Shown: in pieces, positions 48,348 to 57,300 of the stretch
Position numbering within the stretch: position 1 is the stretch's first letter
Layout of the letters: each line of letters opens with the position of its first letter
Assembly (NCBI GenBank): GCA_022828595.1
Contig: JAKGHH010000002.1
Coordinates: 84,908,076 to 84,972,075, forward strand
Source: Nelumbo lutea
Lineage: Eukaryota > Streptophyta > Magnoliopsida > Proteales > Nelumbonaceae
DNA length: 64,000 nucleotides
Reading direction: 5' to 3'
The notes under the pieces: generated by a model
The model's database searches: none
What the model saw: only the letters and a program-made list of their open reading frames with translations
Told to the model about the DNA's origin: nothing
Made by a program: the position numbers and the translations under genes

Positions 48348-51300
48348 ATAGAATTATAAAGAGGTTATTTTTTTCCATCCTCTCTCGCTCTCTAATTAAA
48401 TAAAACAGAAACTCCATCCTTGTTTTTTCTATTATACTTTCCATCTTGAATATTTATCATATAAAGTTAATAACCTTCTTTTGTAGCTAATTGATATGAA
48501 ATTGCTCTATTAAATACTTATTATAGTAGTATTATTTTTGAAAATAATGAAATTAATATATGTAAAAGATTTTTATCGTTTAGATGTGATGATTTGCCAC
48601 ATTTTTAAAGGAAATTTAATGTTCTTACTAAAGAGAATTGTTATTTTTTCAATTAATAATATACATGCTGAATGGTATATAAAACTAGGGAACCATCCAA
48701 AAGTTAGTTTTTTATATTATAAAAGTTTTATTGCCTAGGCGACTAGGCACCCCCAATGTCGCCTAGAATCACCTAGATGCCTTGAAAACTATGGTTTATT
48801 TGAGTAAAAGCCATACTTTTCCCTTTCCTCACATGGTTGAGCATGCTACCTCTCCGTTTTGAAATTATACATAGTGGTGTATGGACTTCATCTGTTATTT
48901 CACGCTTGAGATACAAGTATTTCATATTATTTATCGATAATTGTACCAGGTACACTTGGATTTACTTCCTAAGGCACAAGTCAGAATTTTCCAACATTTC
49001 GGCTATTCCATGCTATGGTTCAAGTTCAGTTTCAATTAAGCGTACAGATCCTCCATTCAGATTCAGGGAAAGAATACTGTAGAAAAATTTTTGTCCTACC
49101 TAAAGAATCATAGAATACAAGTTCAATGAATTTATCCATATACTCATTGACAAAATGGCATGGAAAAACGTAAGAATGGGCATGTTCTCAATCTAGTGGG
49201 AACTCTTCTACAAGAGTCACATGCACCCTCTTTTTGAGTAGGGGCAACTAGTACAGTTGTGTTTCTGATCAAATGTGTCCTTCTAGTCTTGCTAATATGT
49301 CTCCTTATCAGAAATTGTTTGGTTGTCCTCCAAATTTATCTAATCTTCATGTTATTGGATGTGTATGTTTTGTGCATTTTCCTTCTTGTGAACGTTCTAA
49401 ACTTTCTACTCAATGTGTTATGTGTACCTTTGTAAGGTATAGTCCTGACCACAAGGGATTTCTTTGGTATGATCTTACCACTTGCCGCATTTGTATTTCT
49501 CATGATGTTGTTTTCCTTGAGCATATTTCCTTCTTCGCTAGAGTAGCCAAACTATCTACACCATCTTTTTCTGTTCTGTGTGACTTTGATTCACAGGATG
49601 TCCCTTCTTCGACTACTGTGAAGGATCTTCTCGTCTTCTCTCACAAGCGAATTCATGTTGCAGCACTTATGCCCACAACTCCCTCCCAACCCAGATCATC
49701 AGTCTGTTTCAGATACCCCTATAAGTGATACTTCAGTTTCAAATAACCCTATTGATCCCTCTGCTCCTTTGCATCGTTCTTTTTTTTATATGAAGGGCTA
49801 GACAGTGGGTGGGTAGCCCATCCCCCAACCCAGGTGCAGGCGGGATTCAATCCCAAATCTTCGCTACAACCAGTAGGAGACTATACTAACCAACTAGTCA
49901 GCACCTATGCCATTGTTCTACTTGTATTTCTAGACCACCTGATCACTATGGTTTTCCTTCAAACCATAGTTCCTCTGTTGTCTTATCTTCCACAGATATC
50001 CCTCGCTCTTACTAACAGACCATTATCAGTCCTCATTGGAGAGATGCCATGGATGTAGAGATTCAAGCTTTGCATGAGAAGGACACTTGGGATCTTGTTC
50101 ATACCCCCTCAAATGCTTCTATTATTGGGATTAGATGGGTTTACATTATCTAGTTGAAGTATGATGATTCACTAGATCGATATAAAGCATGTCTTGTGGC
50201 TCAAAGTTACACAGGAGTATGGTATTGATTATGAGGAGATGTTTGCCTCAATTGCTAAAATAACTACAATTCATGTTCTCTTAACCATTACAAAAATGTA
50301 GAACACATAAAAAGGCAAGGTGCATCAAGCATATACTGAGGCTTACTAGGCAGCTTTTGAAAAGTGCTTCAACTAGGTTCACACCTATGCACCTATTTAA
50401 AACATTGAATAATACAATCTTTTAGGGCACAACGTACGATACATCCAATACACATGAAAATGTGTATCTGGTGTTTCAAAGCTTCATAACTTTTTTCTGG
50501 GTTTTTTTTCAAGGTTGGTCAGGGGGTTGGTCTTAGGCCTGCCTACCCCTAAAAATAGTCCAAACCCCAAAAGCCTTGTATTTCTTGTATCGAGGGCTTG
50601 CTGATACAATACGCCTAATCTGTTGCGTATTGTGTCAAAATTTTGAAACTTGCAATCACTACTTTCAAAAAGAACAGAAAAGAAGAAAAAAAAAAGAAAG
50701 GCAAACAATAAGACCACAAACCTAAAAAAAGAAAAGGGTAGTTGCAAATTTGGCAACTGAAAGAAGTGCAAGATAGAAAAAAGCAAGAAATAACAGATAT
50801 CAAAACTGCCAGATATCAAATCATAGATAAGAAAAAAAGAACATCTCAAGCTTAAACCTTGTTATGAGTTCAGATGTCTCTGCATCCCACTGAAGAACAC
50901 AAAATTTGTATCTTTCTGTGGCAATAAATAGAAAATCTTGTGCCTCACCCTGCACAAAAACAGGGCCAATAAATAGACACCACATAAAACATAATCCCCA
51001 TGGCCAAGTCTTTTAAGCACAAACATAAAGAAACTTATTTTTTAAAGTAAACAAAAAAGAAAATTTGTTAACTGGAAAAAGCAAAATACATCTACAATAC
51101 AAAAAAAATAAAGAAACTTACATGAGGACGGAAAAGCTCAAGTGTTGCAATTCTTCCATATATTGGCACATCCAACATAGGCTGCAAAGCAGATACGCTA
51201 TTTCTCATTCAAGAAAAGCTACCATATTATGAGAAATAAAAACTCCTACTGAGAGATTAGAGAAGACAGATTTTGAAAAGTACTTAATCCATAAAATTCC

Positions 51301-54300
51301 AATAGTAAACCAAACAAGCAAATAATAGCCACACAACTTAATACATGTGACAGAGAATAACTCAAATCCATGACAAGACAGTGGAGGCACACACAACTGT
51401 TCAGTGAAATAAGGGCATTATTCTCGTTGTACATGCTTTACATATGAAGAATAGAGGGCTTAAAGCCTTGTTCTTTTTGGTGTGTACATGATTTTTCTCT
51501 CTTCTATCTCTCTCTCCCATTTGTTTTCAATCAATTCTACTGATTGTATTTATCAGAACAGATGAAATTTTCTTGATGGTAAAAAATGTACAAGGTATAC
51601 TACACTCATATAACAAAGAAGAAAAATGGCACCAAGATACATAGTCTATCCCTGCTCCGCCCACCCCCATTCAATTTCTACTTTAACCCAAGGGATATTC
51701 ACCCCACTTTAGTTCTTTCTCTTCTATCTCTGTCCAACTTCTTTTTAATCAATTATACTGGTTGAATACTTGACAAGTAAAATCACTTAAGACCACTGGA
51801 AAACCATTGCCACGATAACCAATGATAAAAAACAAACCAGATAAATGCAATGCAGCACTAGCAGGTCAAAAGGAAATACCTGTAAGCCCTGAGGTGTGAG
51901 CAAATGAATCTCAATACGTGTGCATTTCCTGGAGGAAAATTACATCATCAGTATATTGGGTTTTACAAGAAGGGAGAAAAGATATAACTAGATAAAATAA
52001 AAAGAAAACCATGCAAATGAATGGAAAAAATAAATAATTAGATATAAATGAAAGTAGAAACTACTTCGATATAATAACTTTTCAAAAGCCATGTTATCCT
52101 AGAAAGCTTTCGATTTACCTTCTTATGAGTGCTAGTCAGCAAATTTTATTAATGTTTTGAAAACTAGAAAAAACCTGACACTTAAGAAATTCTAGAAGAA
52201 GGGAGCACAAAACTATGGTATACAATATAATGAATGCTGACCAAAACCAAAAAAACACATGAAAAGAGGGATCTTCTGTTCAAAATAAACTTTCAAAATT
52301 ATTTGAAACAGGAGCAAGGAAAGGAAGCCTCATCATTGAGAACAGGAAGTCATGCTTTTAGAAAAGTTTGAATAATTTATCAAAAGGATTTGATGAAACC
52401 AATAAGCACAAGGAAATGGTTTACATTGAGCAAATTTAACATCTCGAAAATCAATCAAGAACCCAGGAAAGGGCTTTTTCTCAAGGACAAATACCATAGC
52501 TGCATTAAGCACAAAAGTAGAGAGAGTCAAAAGAAAGAAGTAGCTCTCTATCTCTATCTCTATCTCTATCTATCTATCTATCTGTCTGCCATATTTCAAC
52601 CAAGCAAAAGTGGAGCATGTAACCAAAAACCATTATTTGTGTTTTGTGACAAAAAGAATGACTTGAAAACCCTACAATCTTCATAGATCCATGACAGACG
52701 ATTGGCTTCTGTTCCAACTTCAGATATAGTGAATTAGTGATAGGTTATTAGAGACAGTTGGGTGGAATCAAGATCCTCCTTTAAGGTGAAGAACATTCTC
52801 TAGTTAGGATATATGCTCTAAAGGATCATCTAATTGTTCCTTTCTATCTGGTTGCAACAACCTAACATCAACAATGGAAAACTTCTACTTCAACATCAAA
52901 TTTCTGAGTTAAAGAGACTTTCATTAAACAAGTCAAAAGATTACAATAAAAGTAGGGTGATGAGCTGGCACCTATGATATGAGAGAAGTTACAACAGAAC
53001 TCATTTGGGACAATAGCTTATATTGTCACAATCCCTTATAATCCAAGAGTACCCTAAAAACCCACCCTGAAAGCACTTTTCAATCTCTGAAAATTCTGGT
53101 AAAGCCAAAACCTGGTCGACAACCAGATTTCCCACATCAGCAAATATTTCTCAAGTGTATTTAATTGAGATGTTAGGATTGTTGATTTTTTTATAACATT
53201 GTGGAAATTCTAGGGTACTAAGTTGAAATTCTCAATTGCCTTCATGTGCATCCTAAGTGCTACCCAAAGCTCTCCTACAAAAAGTTATATGCCCAAGCCA
53301 ATGGCCCATTTCGCATCACCCAAAAGATTGGACCAGTGTTTTGAAAACTGGACCAGACTAGACAGTTGGACCGGAAAAACCGGGAACCAGTCACCTAACC
53401 AGTTCCGCTTCACCCCAAAACTGCTTTTTAGCCAAAAACCACCATTTGGTCAGTGAACTGCTGACCCTGGTGGTCAATTTTTTACCTTTTTAATTTTTTA
53501 AATTTTTTTATTTTTTTGTCAAAGCGGGCTGTCCGTTCGGCCCGAACAGTCAGACCATTCAACCCGGGAACCAGACCCTAGAACGGTTCCTTGTCCGGTC
53601 CAGTTTTAAAAACCTTGGATAGAACCTAATGCATATGAACTTGACTTACCTGGACATGGGAATTAGTTCAACTTTCAATGTGGAAGATGTTTTCCATATT
53701 GAGGCACCTGTAAGCCTCCTACAATTTGGAAGACAGAGGAGATGGATTGTACTAAAGAGCTAATTGGTAATTTCACAGTTACAACTAAATTAAGGAGGAA
53801 AAGAGGATGGATTGGAATGGGCATTAACCAATGTCTATTGACCTAATTCATATAGGGAAAGGGAAGAATTTTGGGAGGAGCTAGCAACACTTTAAATTTA
53901 AAAGTGACACCCATTTCCCAGTTAAGGAAATATTGGATGAGCCGATCCCTCCAAGGATTGGAGCTTTTTGTTGGGAGGTATTCTTGGAAAGATGTAACAC
54001 ATGTGATTTACTCCAGAACAAAAGGCCAAATTGGTGCTTGTCCCCAAACCAGCATACCCTCTGCAAGGCTAATGGTGAAAGCTCCTACCACTTACCAATT
54101 TATTGTCCTTTTGTTTATAATATATGAGAATGGTTTATTTCTTTATTTGGTTGCAGGTGGACCCCTCCACCAAATATATGAAGCTTGTTTGCCACCTCTT
54201 TCCTTAGATGGCCTAAGAAAAGGGGTAGGGTTATGTGGAGGTGTGTGAGGGCTGCCATTTGCCGGACTATATGGGAAGAGAGAAACTCTAGAACCTTTTT

Positions 54301-57300
54301 CTGATAAGGAAAGGAACAAAGAAGGTATCATTGAGGTAATATTGGTTAGGGTGGTGCATTGGCTGAAGTCTTTGGATATGTTTGCTGATGTCTCTACGGT
54401 TATGCTACTGAATAGCTGGCTGGAAGTGGCAAATTCTGCTTCTTTTTCATCAGTTGCATCTCCCTTATGGTCTCCACCAGGCCTAGGGTGTGTAAAATTA
54501 AATTTTGATGGCAGTAGTGAAGGTAATCCTAGGCCCTCGAGTGTTGGTGGGGTGTTCAGTGATGATAATGGAAAGAACATTGCTTTGTTTTCAGGCCCCA
54601 TTGGGAATGGTGACTCACTCAGAGCTGAGATATGTGCTTTAATGGAAGGTTTACAAAAAACAAAGGAGATGAGTATTAATAGGCTAATTGTTGAAGGAGA
54701 CTCAAAGCTGGTTCTAAGCTGGTTACAGAAGGACAATGGACTGTGGAAATATGCAAATGAAAGAAGGGAAGCTAAATGGTTAACTAGGGGGATGGAGGTT
54801 CAGTTTCAATGGGTGAAGAGGACTGCAAATGCTTTTGCAGATACATTGGCGAAACAAGGGGTGGGATGGGAACAGATGTTTTCAGTTGTATTGTAATCCT
54901 ATTTTTTTCTTTTTCAGGAGAGTTAAGCCTCTTTACCTCTTCCTGGATTATTGTAACTTTATTGCCCATTAATAAACTGATTTCTGTTATTGATCAAAAA
55001 AAAAGAGTAAATTGGAACAAAAGTTGTGTAGCTAGAATAAATAGGATAGGGGAGGAGGTGCATGTCTTGGCTAGTATCTTAGGTTGTGAGGTAAGTGAGT
55101 AGCCTTTGAAATACTTAGGTTTACCATTGGGGAGAAATCCAAGGTTGGTACCCAATTTTGGAAAGATTCACAAAGAAGTTAACAGGTTGAAAGAGAAATT
55201 ACATCTCGCTTGGGGGTAGAATCACCCTAATTAAGTCTACATTAGCAAATCTGCAAATCAGAATGAGAAGATAATGAGAGACTTTCTTTGGGAGCCAGGA
55301 GATTAAAAAAAAGATCACTTGGTAAAGTGGGAAGTGGTTTCCAGAAAAAATAAATAAAACATAAAGGGGGCTAGGGATTGGAAATATTAGAGTGAGAAAC
55401 ATAGTGTTGCTAGGCAAATGGCTGTGGAGATTTCCCATGAAGCAGAAAAGTTTATGGCATAGAGTAGTGGGAAGTATCCATGGAATGGCAGCAAATGGAT
55501 GGGATGCTGGACTAGACCCTAGGGCCTCTTCTTTCTCCCCGTGGAAAGCTATTGTTGGTGTACTACCTTTGTTCTCTCAATTCATCAGATATGATGCTTG
55601 CTCAAGTAATAAAATTCTTTTCTGGAATTGAGGATTCCCCTCCTAAGGGTAGGTTCTCAGTCATCTACTCCCTCTCCTTGAACAAGCTTCAAGTCATGTG
55701 GTACTCCAAAAAATTAACACTTTGGATATGCTTCAAAAAAGAGACCAAACTGGTGCTTATCCCCACATGTCTGTAGCCTTTTCTTGATAGTGGTGAGACA
55801 GTGAATCATCTATTTTTATCCTGTCCTTTTATTACTCATATCTGGGAATGGTTCTCTTCCCTCTTTGATTGCAAGTGGACTCCCCCCCAAGAGTCGCAGA
55901 ACTTTTTGACTCTAGTTTCTTCCGACAACCAAAGAAGAAGGGAAGGGTGATGTGGAGAACAACGAGAGCAGCTAGGGCAGTTTGGGAACAGAGAAATAAC
56001 AAGATTTTCCAAGGGCAAGAAAAAACATTGGCTGAAAACTATGGATCTCTTCAAGGATTTTTCTGCAGATGACTTGCTTAGAAAATGGAACATAGTAGCA
56101 GACTCCTCCATCCCTCCTACTATTGTTAATGAGGAGTGGACCCCACCCATACAGTTTTCTGTGAAACTGAACTTTGATGGCAGCTCTATGGGCAACCCTG
56201 CTCCTTTTGGAATCGGGGGTGTGTTTAGAGATATGGAAGGAAGAGTTTTGGCCTTGTTTTCTAGCCCTTTAGGAGTGGGTGACTCACTAAGAGCAGAAGT
56301 AACAGCACTCCTTCAAGGGCTCAGATTGACTAAACAGTTGGGCTTCCAACAGTTAGAAGTGGAGGGGGATTCAAGATTGGTCATAGGCTGGATGCAAACA
56401 AGGAACTTGGGCGCTTGGCCCCTTAGACAGCATATAAGGGAAATAATGAATTTGAAATGGGAGTCAGGAGCATGATTTAACTGGGTTAGGAGAACAGCAA
56501 ATAGGTTGGCTGATGTTTTAGCAAAGCAAGGGGTTAATGGGGAGACTTTATTTTGGGCATGCTTATAATTTGATTATGTTATGAGGGGTCACCTTTTAGG
56601 AAGGTGGCAGGTGTAATTCTATAATTTTTAAACTTAATGAAAGTTACAGTTTCCTATAAAAAAATAAAAAATAAATAAATAAAAAGATACACTGGGGATC
56701 TTTGAAATCATCTTTACTGGCTGGATATATTATGGGATTGCAACAGGTTCTTTGGTATTTTTATCAAGAAAATGTGGTGATATAGGACTCTTTTGTAAAA
56801 TGGCAAGTGGATTTGTCAAATTGAGCATCCTATATAAAAACAGTGATCTCATTTATCCCCAATAAATGTAGTCCATTCATGCACATAAATGTTCAGTTGT
56901 CAAGTCATTCAAGCGTGTATCAGTAATTGAGCTCGAGAGATTGGTAAAGCACTGTATTAATTTGTTTTAGCCCTACTATTGAAGTATTAAATTCATATTT
57001 CCAAAACAAGAGATCAATTCTAAGACTAGAACCAGCAGTGCCTGTCTCCTCATATTATGATCTTATCAACACATAGATTACATTAGTGTAATAAGACAAA
57101 GCAGGTTCACCAACAACTATTCAAATTTTCAAATGGTAACAACACTGACGAAAAGGATGCAGCTCTGAATCCTTTAAAGAACAATAAGGGGGGAAAGGCA
57201 AACCTTTCAATCTGAATTAAAAAGAAACTACCTAATATATGGGCAAATGATTTTAAATTAAAGAAAACCTTAGAAGGAGAAGACACGGGGAGCGCGAAAA

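Larger units (their letters stand above)
45205..50305 (+). mobile_element. Ty1/copia element (gag, protease, integrase, partial RT), LTRs not found
   Basis: A primer-binding-site sequence tggtatcagagc (45212-45223), complementary to the 3' end of initiator methionine tRNA, opens the element. Gag begins about 46554 ([20 protein letters not shown]), with decayed zinc knuckles near 47220 and 47275. The protease reads WIIDSKAT where DSGAT is expected (47536-47560). A GAG-pre-integrase segment ([17 protein letters not shown], about 47936) precedes integrase pieces (FEIIHSGVW, where D is expected before [36 protein letters not shown]). RT stops early ([18 protein letters not shown]; 50040-50300). 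There are many frameshifts. It is interrupted by two LINE tails, a MITE and a SINE. Confidence 0.8.

Noticed and set aside
48033..48403. ORFs of polyasparagine / polytyrosine
   Set aside because: They are translations of the (ATT)n microsatellite.
49842..49896. A tRNA gene on the minus strand
   Set aside because: A- and B-box-like motifs are present, but no cloverleaf with a proper anticodon arm and acceptor stem is visible, and an A-rich tail follows, so SINE is the better reading.
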